7,795 bases of DNA from an uncultured Solirubrobacterales bacterium (GTDB taxonomy: Bacteria > Actinomycetota > Thermoleophilia > Solirubrobacterales > Solirubrobacteraceae): the NCBI GenBank assembly GCA_903959665.1, contig CAJBXY010000041.1, positions 1 to 7,795 of the forward strand. Reading direction: 5' to 3'. Every line of letters starts with the position of its first letter. Positions within the stretch are counted from its first letter, which is position 1. The position numbers and the translations under genes were made by a program. Below the pieces are notes generated by a model. That model was not told the origin of the DNA, did no database searches, and worked only from the letters and a program-made list of their open reading frames with translations. This document shows, piece by piece, positions 1-5,292 of the stretch.

Positions 1-8
1 ACTGCGCC

Positions 9-14
9 GGAGGA
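9..14 (+). promoter_or_regulatory. Shine-Dalgarno site of the 74-residue membrane protein
   Basis: GGAGGA lies five bases before the ATG at 20. It is the clearest ribosome binding site in the window and fixes that start. Several other starts here have none. An SD-led start at the left edge hints that this gene is a downstream member of a transcript entering from the left. Confidence 0.75.
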
Positions 15-19
15 ACCAA

Positions 20-244
20 ATGGATAACGAAACAATCATTCTGCTGGTCGGCGGCTTCAGCATCGTCTTCGGCGCCGCCGCCTGGGTTGGGCTGATGGCC
101 GCGCCCGCTTGGCAGTCCTACAGCACGCTCTGGCAGCGCCTAGCCGGCGTCTTCCTTTCGCTCTACGCGCTCGCGGCTTTCATCGTTGTTGGCATTGCGC
201 TCGGCGCCGTTGTGATCTGGTTTTGGGACCGCGTCTCGGCCTGA
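20..244 (+). CDS. Small two-helix membrane protein of unknown function
   Basis: This is a 74-residue protein I cannot assign to a named family. Two hydrophobic stretches, about residues 6-28 and 43-69, are separated by a short polar segment with W31, Q32, Q39 and R40. It should therefore sit in the cytoplasmic membrane as a hairpin. There is no signal-peptidase motif or cytoplasmic domain of note, and it ends W-F-W-D-R. The ATG at 20 is preceded by a good Shine-Dalgarno site. It ends 26 bases before the pucR-type regulator, which appears to have its own promoter in that gap, so the two may be neighbours rather than one operon. Codon use looks like that of the other genes. The call as a real gene rests on the ribosome binding site, the coherent helix pattern and its fit between flanking signals. 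Confidence 0.7.
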   Translation: MDNETIILLVGGFSIVFGAAAWVGLMAAPAWQSYSTLWQRLAGVFLSLYALAAFIVVGIALGAVVIWFWDRVSA

Positions 245-258
245 TCGCTCAGCGCGCG

Positions 259-264
259 TAGAAT
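259..264 (+). promoter_or_regulatory. Putative -10 box of the PucR-type regulator gene
   Basis: TAGAAT matches the TANNNT actinobacterial -10 pattern and is followed by exactly six bases before the ATG at 271. Transcription would then start at or next to the start codon, giving a leaderless mRNA. There is no Shine-Dalgarno sequence in the gap and no convincing -35 element 16-18 bases upstream. Confidence 0.5.
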
Positions 265-270
265 CGTTTC

Positions 271-1503
271 ATGTCCACGTCGGCCCGCCGGAGCTCTGCT
301 TCGCTCGATCTTGAGGCGCTCGAGGCGATCACCGACGCCGTCGAGTCGGGCGCCGGACTGCCTGAGGTTGTTCGCGCCGCCGCGCGGGCGCTCGAGGCGA
401 GCCTTGCCGTCAGCGATCGCGCCGGCCACGTGCTGGCCGTGGCGGCGCGTTCAACAGCCGATGAAGCCTCACTGCTGGCCGACGGCAGCGGCGTCAAGTT
501 GATTGAGCTGCGCGTCAGCGACGCACCGGTTGGAGTGCTGCGGCTGCGCCCTCGCGGTGAGCTCGACGCTTCGCTGCTGCGGCTCGTAACTACCTTGATC
601 AGCTCTGAGGTTGAACGCGTGCGCGCTCCCTCGCGCGCCACGGCTGAAGCTGCCGAGCTGTTTCTGCTCGCTCTCTTGGCACGGGAGATCGAGGACGCAG
701 TCGCGGTAGCGGCCGCCGCCGCCGAGCTGGGGACGAACCTCGATAGCGGTGCCAGCATGATTGTCGTCCGCGCACACGCCCACGTTGCGGCCGGTGAGGG
801 CCGCCGCGCCCGCGTCCATTCGCTCGTCGATCGCGCTGCCCGTGGCGTTGCGGCCGACTCCTTGAGCGCGCTGACGCCGCCGCGTGACCTGCCCGGCGAC
901 GACGTAGCGGTGTTGCTGGCAAGCGGCGATGATGCGCTTGCCGCTCGCGCCGGGGAAGCGATTCGCAGTGAGCTGCTCTCAGGCCTTCCCGGCCACACAG
1001 TCACGATCGGCCGCAGTCGCCCGTGCGAGGACCCGGCTCAGCTCCACCGCGCGGCGGCCGAAGCGCTGCTGGCAGTGAACGTGGCCGAAGGCGACGACGA
1101 CCACCCGATCATGGCCTTCGAGCAGACCGGCGCCTACCGGCTGCTGCTCTCGGCGATGGCTGACAACCCCGACGAGCTGCGGCGCTTCTACGCCGAAACG
1201 GTTGAGCCGCTCGTCGCCTACGACGAGCAGTACGAAACCGACCTGATGTTGACGGTCGAAACCTTCCTTGAGGCCGACGGCAACGTTGCCGGCACCGCGC
1301 AGCGGCTGTTCACTCACCGCCATACGGTCCGCTACCGGCTGGAGCGGGTTCGCGATCTTTGCGGCCACGACGTCGGCTCCAGCGATGGCCGCGAGAAACT
1401 GAGCCTCGGCCTGAAGGCGATGCGCGTGCTTGGAATCCCACGCCGTGGCGGCCCGGCCGGCGAGCCCGGCCTGAGCGCCGGCCGCGTATCGAAGCCACGC
1501 TGA
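271..1503 (+). CDS. PucR/CdaR-family transcriptional regulator
   Basis: This 410-residue cytoplasmic protein has the layout of PucR/CdaR-type regulators. An N-terminal sensor-like region (about residues 12-115, GAF-like by appearance) comes first. A GGDEF-like middle region (about 150-280) follows, including the stretch T-I-G-R-S-R and then an Ala-rich helix. The C-terminal helix-turn-helix of the PucR type spans about 323-385. In it, G337-N338-V339 leads to the recognition helix H349-R350-H351-T352-V353-R354-Y355-R356-L357, close to the family's usual H-R-N-T-V-R-Y-R-L. Family members control purine, sugar-acid or amino-acid catabolism genes, but the ligand cannot be read from sequence. The last 25 or so residues are Gly/Pro/Arg-rich and likely disordered. 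No Shine-Dalgarno precedes the ATG, and a -10 box with leaderless spacing does. The targets are unknown. The nearest candidates are its own promoter, the tRNA/glmU region, or distant genes. Confidence 0.9.
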   Translation: MSTSARRSSASLDLEALEAITDAVESGAGLPEVVRAAARALEASLAVSDRAGHVLAVAARSTADEASLLADGSGVKLIELRVSDAPVGVLRLRPRGELDASLLRLVTTLISSEVERVRAPSRATAEAAELFLLALLAREIEDAVAVAAAAAELGTNLDSGASMIVVRAHAHVAAGEGRRARVHSLVDRAARGVAADSLSALTPPRDLPGDDVAVLLASGDDALAARAGEAIRSELLSGLPGHTVTIGRSRPCEDPAQLHRAAAEALLAVNVAEGDDDHPIMAFEQTGAYRLLLSAMADNPDELRRFYAETVEPLVAYDEQYETDLMLTVETFLEADGNVAGTAQRLFTHRHTVRYRLERVRDLCGHDVGSSDGREKLSLGLKAMRVLGIPRRGGPAGEPGLSAGRVSKPR

Positions 1504-1536
1504 ACGGTTTGCTCGCCGTCAGCGGCGGTCAGTGCT

Positions 1537-1542
1537 TATCAT
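1537..1542 (+). promoter_or_regulatory. Putative -10 box of the tRNA-Gln gene
   Basis: TATCAT differs from TATAAT at one position and ends 14 bases before the first base of the tRNA, so transcription would begin around 1549 with a leader of about 8 bases. No good -35 element is seen at the normal distance. TTGCTC at 1509-1514 is too far away (22-base spacer). Confidence 0.5.
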
Positions 1543-1556
1543 CAGGGGAGTCCCGG

Positions 1557-1627
1557 TGGGGGGTGGTGTAACGGCAGCACAACGGCCTTTGGCGCCGTTA
1601 GTCGGGGTTCGAATCCCTGCCCCCCAG
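1557..1627 (+). tRNA. tRNA-Gln (anticodon TTG)
   Basis: The cloverleaf folds by hand. The acceptor stem is seven perfect pairs (1557-1563 TGGGGGG with 1620-1626 CCCCCCA). The D arm pairs GTG 1566-1568 with CAC 1578-1580. The anticodon stem pairs ACGGC 1582-1586 with GCCGT 1594-1598, around the loop CTTTGGC with anticodon TTG at 1589-1591. The T arm is 1603-1607 with 1615-1619, with loop TTCGAAT. The discriminator is G1627. The 3' CCA is not encoded, since CTA follows, so it must be added enzymatically. The anticodon reads CAA, and CAG by wobble. The gene sits between the regulator and glmU and has its own -10 box. A second tRNA-Gln with CTG would be expected elsewhere in a high-GC genome. Confidence 0.95.
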
Positions 1628-1638
1628 CTACCAGGCCT

Positions 1639-1659
1639 GCAGGTGTTCGCCCGCAGGTG
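1639..1659 (+). repeat. Short tandem direct repeat in the glmU promoter region
   Basis: GCAGGTG occurs at 1639-1645 and again at 1653-1659, a period of 14 bases. CCTGC at 1636-1640 can also pair with GCAGG at 1653-1657, giving a weak five-pair hairpin. The repeat lies between the tRNA 3' end and the glmU -10 box, where a regulator could bind or tRNA transcripts could be processed. There is no T-run after the hairpin, so it is not a standard terminator. It may be chance in GC-rich DNA. Confidence 0.3.
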
Positions 1660-1679
1660 CGCTTTCGCCGCTTGCGCTC

Positions 1680-1685
1680 TACGAT
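1680..1685 (+). promoter_or_regulatory. Putative -10 box of glmU
   Basis: TACGAT fits TANNNT and is followed by six bases and then GTG at 1692, the same geometry as at the regulator gene. This favours a leaderless glmU transcript and favours GTG 1692 over GTG 1686. No -35 element is evident. Read-through from the tRNA promoter is also possible, because no terminator separates them. Confidence 0.5.
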
Positions 1686-1691
1686 GTGAAC

Positions 1692-3080
1692 GTGTCCGCT
1701 AACACCGCCGTCATTTTGGCCGCCGGCCAGGGGACACGCATGCGTTCGCGCACGCCGAAGGTTCTCCACGACCTCTGCGGCCGCCCGCTGATCGAGTGGG
1801 CCTTGGTCGCCGCGCGCCAGTCAGGCTGCACGAAGCTGATCGTCGTCGACGCCCCGGCGCGACCGCTCGACGGGCTACTCGGTGATGACGTTGAGCTGGT
1901 TGTTCAACCGCAGCCCGACGGAACGGCTGGAGCGGTGGCGGCGGCAATCGACTCGCTGCCCAAGTCTGGCCCGGTCGTGATTCTCAGCGGCGATGTCCCG
2001 CTGATCAGCCCCGAAACGATTCGCGAGCTGATCGAAGTTCATCAGCAGAGCTCCGCCGCCGCGACCGTCGCCACGGCACTGCTTGACGACCCAAGCGGTT
2101 ACGGGCGCGTCGTTCGCAGCGCCGACGGCGGGCTGGAGAAGATCGTCGAAACCAAGACAGAGGGCGACGCGACCGCTGAAGAGATGCTGATCACGGAGGT
2201 CAACAGCGGCGTCTATGTTTTTGATTCGGAGGCGCTTGCAGCCGCGATCGGGGGCGTCGGCAGCGACAACAGCCAAGGCGAGCGCTACCTGCCTGCCGTG
2301 CTGCCACTGATTGCGGCCGCCGGCGGCAGCCTGATCGCTCACGTGGTCGACGATCCGTCGATGCTGCTCGGCGTCAACGACCGCGTTGATCTCGCTGAGC
2401 TGCGCGATCTCGCGCAGATGCAGATCATCGAAGCACACCTGCTCGGCGGCGTTGACATTGTCGCCCCGGCCTCAACGCAGATCGATGTCGCTGTTGAGAT
2501 CGGCGCCGACAGCGTGATCGAGCCGTTCACGGCGCTCTGCGGCGCAACGAAGATCGGCGAGCGCTCGACGATCGGCCCCGATTCGACTCTGACCGACGCG
2601 ACGATCGGCGACGAGGTAACGGTGCTGCGTAGCCACCTGACCGACTGCGAGGTGCGCAGCCAAGCCAGCATCGGCCCGTTCTCACACCTGCGCCCAGGTT
2701 CGCTGGTGCGCGAGCGCGCAAAGGTCGGCGCCTTTGTCGAACTTAAGAACGTTGACATCGGCGAGGGGGCGAAGATTCCCCACCTCTCCTACGTTGGCGA
2801 TGCCGAGGTTGGCGCAGGCGCAAACCTCGGTGCGGGAACGATCACCGCCAACTACGACGGCGTCAATAAGCACCGCACCGTTTTCGGCGAGCGCGTTCAC
2901 GGCGGCGTTCACGTCTCCTACATCGCACCGGTTGAGCTCGGCGAGGACTCTTGGACGGCGGCCGGCAGCGTGATCACTGAAGCGGTGCCGCCAGGCTCGC
3001 TGGCGATCGGTCGCGGGCGCCAGCAGAACAAGGACGGTTACGACGCGCGCCGCAAGGCAGAGGCCAAGGATCAGAAATGA
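1692..3080 (+). CDS. glmU: Bifunctional GlmU: GlcN-1-P acetyltransferase / UDP-GlcNAc pyrophosphorylase
   Basis: GlmU acetylates glucosamine-1-phosphate with acetyl-CoA, then couples the product to UTP to make UDP-GlcNAc, the precursor of peptidoglycan. The enzyme is cytoplasmic and usually trimeric. From GTG 1692 it has 462 residues, near the normal family length. The uridyltransferase half carries the nucleotide loop L9-A-A-G-Q-G-T-R-M17 with K23 (E. coli K25), then G-D-V-P-L with the metal-binding Asp. The C-terminal half is a left-handed beta-helix of hexapeptide repeats. It includes L-R-P-G, the catalytic-base His at residue 364 (E. coli H363) in P-H-L-S-Y, and G-T-I-T-A-N-Y-D-G. An in-frame GTG at 1686 would add two residues. 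I prefer 1692 because of the -10 box spacing. The stop overlaps the prs start in ATGA, implying a two-gene operon. Confidence 0.96.
   Translation: MSANTAVILAAGQGTRMRSRTPKVLHDLCGRPLIEWALVAARQSGCTKLIVVDAPARPLDGLLGDDVELVVQPQPDGTAGAVAAAIDSLPKSGPVVILSGDVPLISPETIRELIEVHQQSSAAATVATALLDDPSGYGRVVRSADGGLEKIVETKTEGDATAEEMLITEVNSGVYVFDSEALAAAIGGVGSDNSQGERYLPAVLPLIAAAGGSLIAHVVDDPSMLLGVNDRVDLAELRDLAQMQIIEAHLLGGVDIVAPASTQIDVAVEIGADSVIEPFTALCGATKIGERSTIGPDSTLTDATIGDEVTVLRSHLTDCEVRSQASIGPFSHLRPGSLVRERAKVGAFVELKNVDIGEGAKIPHLSYVGDAEVGAGANLGAGTITANYDGVNKHRTVFGERVHGGVHVSYIAPVELGEDSWTAAGSVITEAVPPGSLAIGRGRQQNKDGYDARRKAEAKDQK
3066..3070 (+). promoter_or_regulatory. Shine-Dalgarno-like site for prs
   Basis: AAGGA ends six bases before the ATG at 3077, inside the 3' end of glmU. 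It supports initiation at 3077 rather than at the in-frame ATGs at 3110, 3173 or 3176, and so supports the long N-terminus of Prs. Confidence 0.5.
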
Positions 3081-4132
3081 CCGATCTCGCGCCTAGACTC
3101 CCGATCGAAATGGTGACGACGCAGAGCGGCCTGCAGCCAGCTACCAGCATCCCGATCGATTACGACAAGCGGATGATGGTCGTCTCCGGCCGCGCCCACC
3201 CCGAGTTGGCGGCGAAGATCGCCGACCGTCTTGGCGTCGATCTTGGGCCGGTAACGCTGAAGACCTTCTCCAACGGCGAGGTTTACTGCCGCTTCGACGA
3301 GTCGATTCGCGGCGCCGACGTTTTCATCGTTCAGCCAACATGCGGCAACCCCGCCACCGGCGTCACCGCCAACGACGCCTTGATGGAGCTGATGGTGATG
3401 ATCGACGCCGCCGTCGGCGCATCAGCCCACCGCGTGATCGCCGTAACCCCTTGGTATGGCTACTCGCGCCAGGATAAGAAATCGGCTCCGCGCGAACCGA
3501 TCAGCGCCCGGCTTGTGGCGCGGATGCTCGAGTCGGCCGGTGCCGACCGCGTTCTGACGATGGACCTTCACGCTGGCCAAGTTCAAGGTTTCTTCCAGAT
3601 CCCCGTCGACCACATGACGGCGATGTTCATGTTGACGCAGTACTTCGAAGATCTTGGCCTCGATGATCTTGTCGTCGTCTCACCTGACGCCGGCCGCGTA
3701 AAGCTGAACAAGAAGTTCGCTTCCAAGATCGGTGCCGAACTGGCGATCCTCGACAAGGAACGCCCCGATCACCAGGTCGCTGAGGTCGGCTACGTGATCG
3801 GTGACGTTGACGGCAAGACTGCCGTGCTCGTCGACGACATGATCGACACCGCCGGCACGCTCGCCGTCGCAGGCCAGGCCGTGCTGGAAGCTGGCGCGAC
3901 AAGCGTCTACGCCGCTGCCACGCACGGCATCTTCAGCGGCGCCGCTTGGGAGAACCTCGCCAGCGCCAACTTCGAACAGATCGTCGTCACCGACACCGTG
4001 CCGCTTCGCCCCGGCGCGCCCGAGAACGTCCGCGTTCTGACCTGCGCCGACGTGCTGACCGATTCGATCCGCCGGATCTTCACCGACGACTCCGTCAGCG
4101 AAGTCTTCGGCGGCGAGAACCAGCTCTTCTAG
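3077..4132 (+). CDS. prs: Ribose-phosphate pyrophosphokinase (PRPP synthetase)
   Basis: Prs transfers pyrophosphate from ATP to ribose-5-phosphate to give PRPP, used for purines, pyrimidines, His, Trp and NAD, in the cytoplasm. The 351 residues contain the catalytic loop around Y129-S-R-Q-D-K-K135 through R139-E-P, the metal/ATP region D163-L-H-A-G-Q-V-Q-G-F-F, and the PRPP-binding loop D253-D-M-I-D-T-A-G-T-L262. The conserved core begins near residue 33 (M-V-V-S-G-R-A-H-P-E-L-A), so this protein carries about 30 extra N-terminal residues compared with typical family members of roughly 310-325. The ATG at 3077 overlaps the glmU stop and has AAGGA upstream. ATGs at 3173 and 3176 would give a family-length protein but lack a good ribosome site. 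The gene is co-transcribed and probably translationally coupled with glmU. Its TAG stop overlaps the stop of the convergent gene. Confidence 0.96.
   Translation: MTDLAPRLPIEMVTTQSGLQPATSIPIDYDKRMMVVSGRAHPELAAKIADRLGVDLGPVTLKTFSNGEVYCRFDESIRGADVFIVQPTCGNPATGVTANDALMELMVMIDAAVGASAHRVIAVTPWYGYSRQDKKSAPREPISARLVARMLESAGADRVLTMDLHAGQVQGFFQIPVDHMTAMFMLTQYFEDLGLDDLVVVSPDAGRVKLNKKFASKIGAELAILDKERPDHQVAEVGYVIGDVDGKTAVLVDDMIDTAGTLAVAGQAVLEAGATSVYAAATHGIFSGAAWENLASANFEQIVVTDTVPLRPGAPENVRVLTCADVLTDSIRRIFTDDSVSEVFGGENQLF
4129..4132. other. Overlapping convergent stop codons (CTAG)
   Basis: The palindrome CTAG supplies the TAG stop of prs on the plus strand (4130-4132) and the TAG stop of the antitoxin-like gene on the minus strand (4131-4129). 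The two genes meet tail to tail with no intergenic base, so any terminator for either lies inside the other coding region. Confidence 0.9.
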
Positions 4133-4440
4133 CCTCCGCCGCCGATCACGAAGCCGCGCTCGACGAGCGTCACCACGGCCAGCTCAAAGGCAGCGAAGTC
4201 GCGCGCCAGCAGGTGCTCGATCGGGCGCCCGCTAGGCCCGTCGGTGCGGAGCCAAAGTTTCAGCACTTCGGGGCCAACGCAGGCCTGCGCCTCTTCCGTC
4301 AGCTGGAGCAGGATCGGCAGCTCAGGGCGGTGGTCAAGGCTGTCGGAGATGATCTCGATCGGGTTGCTGTCGAGCACTGCGCATAGCTCCTCGTCGCTCA
4401 GACCAAGCTGCCCCATCAGCAGTACGGCTGCGCTATCCAT
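4129..4440 (-). CDS. Small protein with MbcA/ParS/Xre (DUF2384)-like antitoxin domain
   Basis: This 103-residue protein resembles the toxin-binding antitoxin domain of the MbcA/ParS/Xre group by remembered comparison with mycobacterial MbcA. Shared features, in order, are the start L-G-L-S-D-E-E-L, then D-S-N-P, then helices with L-L-Q-L-T-E-E-A, then W-L-R-T, then G-R-P-I-E-H-L-L-A-R and a final helix ending E-R-G-F-V. In MbcA-type proteins this fold caps a RES-domain NAD-degrading toxin. Here the helix-turn-helix recognition segment looks degenerate, lacking the usual R-W, so DNA binding is doubtful. No RES-type toxin is in the window. It lies 11 bases after the DUF4235 gene, so the two likely share a transcript. 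The ribosome site is weak (GGGCCGAG before the ATG). Its stop overlaps that of prs on the other strand. It could be an orphan antitoxin or a domesticated regulator. Confidence 0.75.
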   Translation of the reverse strand: MDSAAVLLMGQLGLSDEELCAVLDSNPIEIISDSLDHRPELPILLQLTEEAQACVGPEVLKLWLRTDGPSGRPIEHLLARDFAAFELAVVTLVERGFVIGGGG

Positions 4441-4451
4441 TGCTCGGCCCG

Positions 4452-4760
4452 TCAGTCGCCGCGGGCCTGAAGCCGTGCGGCCGGCTCGCGCTTCTGCTCG
4501 CCCGGCCAGAAGCCTGTGATGTAACGGAAGCCGGTTGCCCCAGCACGCGTGAAGGTCGCTGTCGTGACGGCGATGATTGAGCCTTTGATCGCCGCGGCGG
4601 CCACCACCTCCGGCCAGCTCGCCAGCTCCGTAGTGGCGGTCGGTGGTTCGCTCCCGCGCGTGCGCTCCCAGCCATCGATGAAGGTTGCTTGACCGACGCG
4701 CTTGGCCAGCACGGTGCCAAGCAGCAGGCCGATCGGCATGAAAAGAATCTTCGCAATCAC
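4452..4760 (-). CDS. DUF4235 family membrane protein
   Basis: This 102-residue protein matches the DUF4235 pattern, a small membrane family common in actinobacteria whose function is unknown. The first hydrophobic segment is about residues 5-19, with P9-I-G-L-L-L-G-T. A polar loop with E-P-P-T follows. The signature A-S-W49-P-E-V-V-A-A-A-A leads into a second segment at about 50-70, then R-A-G-A-T-G-F and a conserved end T-G-F-W85-P-G-E. After that the tail is charged and variable. The start is GTG at 4760, which gives the usual N-terminus before the first helix and stands six bases after a TAGTCT box. An ATG at 4739 would cut into that helix. The gene is divergent from the membrane-anchored protein at 4840 and leads the minus-strand pair with the antitoxin-like gene. 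Confidence 0.85.
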   Translation of the reverse strand: MIAKILFMPIGLLLGTVLAKRVGQATFIDGWERTRGSEPPTATTELASWPEVVAAAAIKGSIIAVTTATFTRAGATGFRYITGFWPGEQKREPAARLQARGD

Positions 4761-4766
4761 GCTGCC

Positions 4767-4772
4767 AGACTA
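4767..4772 (-). promoter_or_regulatory. Putative -10 box of the DUF4235 gene
   Basis: On the minus strand TAGTCT is followed by six bases and then the GTG start at 4760. This is the same TANNNT-six-base-start arrangement as at the regulator gene and glmU. It again suggests a leaderless transcript, which would cover the DUF4235 and antitoxin-like genes. No -35 element was recognised. Confidence 0.45.
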
Positions 4773-4825
4773 CCGCCAGCGTGCAGCCGGCGGCGGCGAC
4801 CGGCGCCGACCGCCCAGTCGGCCTT

Positions 4826-4831
4826 TACCCT
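4826..4831 (+). promoter_or_regulatory. Putative -10 box of the membrane-anchored protein gene
   Basis: TACCCT fits TANNNT and lies eight bases before GTG 4840, inside the divergent gap 4761-4839. Transcription would start at or within a couple of bases of the GTG. It is the weakest match of the set and no -35 is visible. Confidence 0.35.
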
Positions 4832-4839
4832 TAGTGGTC

Positions 4840-5292
4840 GTGATTCTTTCGCGAATCTGGGTTATCGCCTTGCTCGTTCTGCTCTTTCTCCTCGCCTCGT
4901 TCTTCGTTGCGCGCTGGCTTACGGCCGAAAACCGCGAGCGCAATGCCGTGGTCGAGCTACTCCAGCTCCAGAACGAGGGCGACGCCGCCGCAATGCTGGC
5001 AGCGCTCGATGGCTGCGAGCAGCAGCCAAAGTGCCGGGCCGACGTTGAATCGAACGCTCGCCGGCTGCGCAGCCAGGGCTCAATCAAGATTCTCCGCTTT
5101 GACTCTGCCGGCGCCTACTCGGTCGGCAACTCAAGCGGAAATTCGCGCGTCGCATGGAACCGCGGCGGTGAGAGCCTGGCAACAGTCCAGTGCATTGAGG
5201 TTGAACGCCGCGGGTTGGCGTTTTTTGGCGGCAGCATCTTGCTCCATTCGATCAGTCGCCCGATCGGCCGTGAGTCTGCATGCCCAAGTTAG
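4840..5292 (+). CDS. Single-pass membrane-anchored protein of unknown function
   Basis: From GTG 4840 this is 150 residues. A strongly hydrophobic helix at about residues 6-24 is followed by R25 and a soluble domain that I expect to face outside. The soluble part begins with a helical stretch (T28-E46), then a Cys pair C59/C65 spaced C-x5-C, and then a beta-rich portion with S-R-V-A-W106, V-Q-C118 and a C148 near the end. The cysteines suggest disulfides in an exported domain. I do not recognise the family. The open frame extends back to TTG 4702, but that would add a basic, low-complexity leader overlapping the divergent gene. GTG 4834 and GTG 4840 are the realistic starts, and 4840 fits the upstream -10 box better. 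The last 13 bases overlap the GH2 gene, indicating coupled expression. Confidence 0.7.
   Translation: MILSRIWVIALLVLLFLLASFFVARWLTAENRERNAVVELLQLQNEGDAAAMLAALDGCEQQPKCRADVESNARRLRSQGSIKILRFDSAGAYSVGNSSGNSRVAWNRGGESLATVQCIEVERRGLAFFGGSILLHSISRPIGRESACPS

Noticed and set aside
249..1004. Minus-strand open frame of 251 codons opposite the regulator gene
   Set aside because: It is a Ser/Arg/Ala-rich low-complexity translation with no recognisable motif, and lies wholly antisense to a well-supported regulator. It is a typical high-GC shadow frame.
1509..1514. TTGCTC as a -35 element for the tRNA promoter
   Set aside because: The spacer to TATCAT would be 22 bases, too long for a standard promoter.
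1542..1769. Minus-strand open frame of 75 codons across the tRNA
   Set aside because: It is the antisense of tRNA-Gln and its flanks. The G-F-E-P-R-L string it encodes is the usual artefact of translating a T-loop backwards.
3094..3099. TAGACT as an internal promoter for a shorter prs
   Set aside because: It leaves ten bases to ATG 3110, and that start still does not match the family N-terminus. The SD-like AAGGA supports 3077.
4702..4839. Extended TTG start for the membrane-anchored protein
   Set aside because: It would add 46 basic, low-complexity residues and overlap the divergent DUF4235 gene and its promoter. GTG 4834 or 4840 places the membrane helix near the N-terminus.
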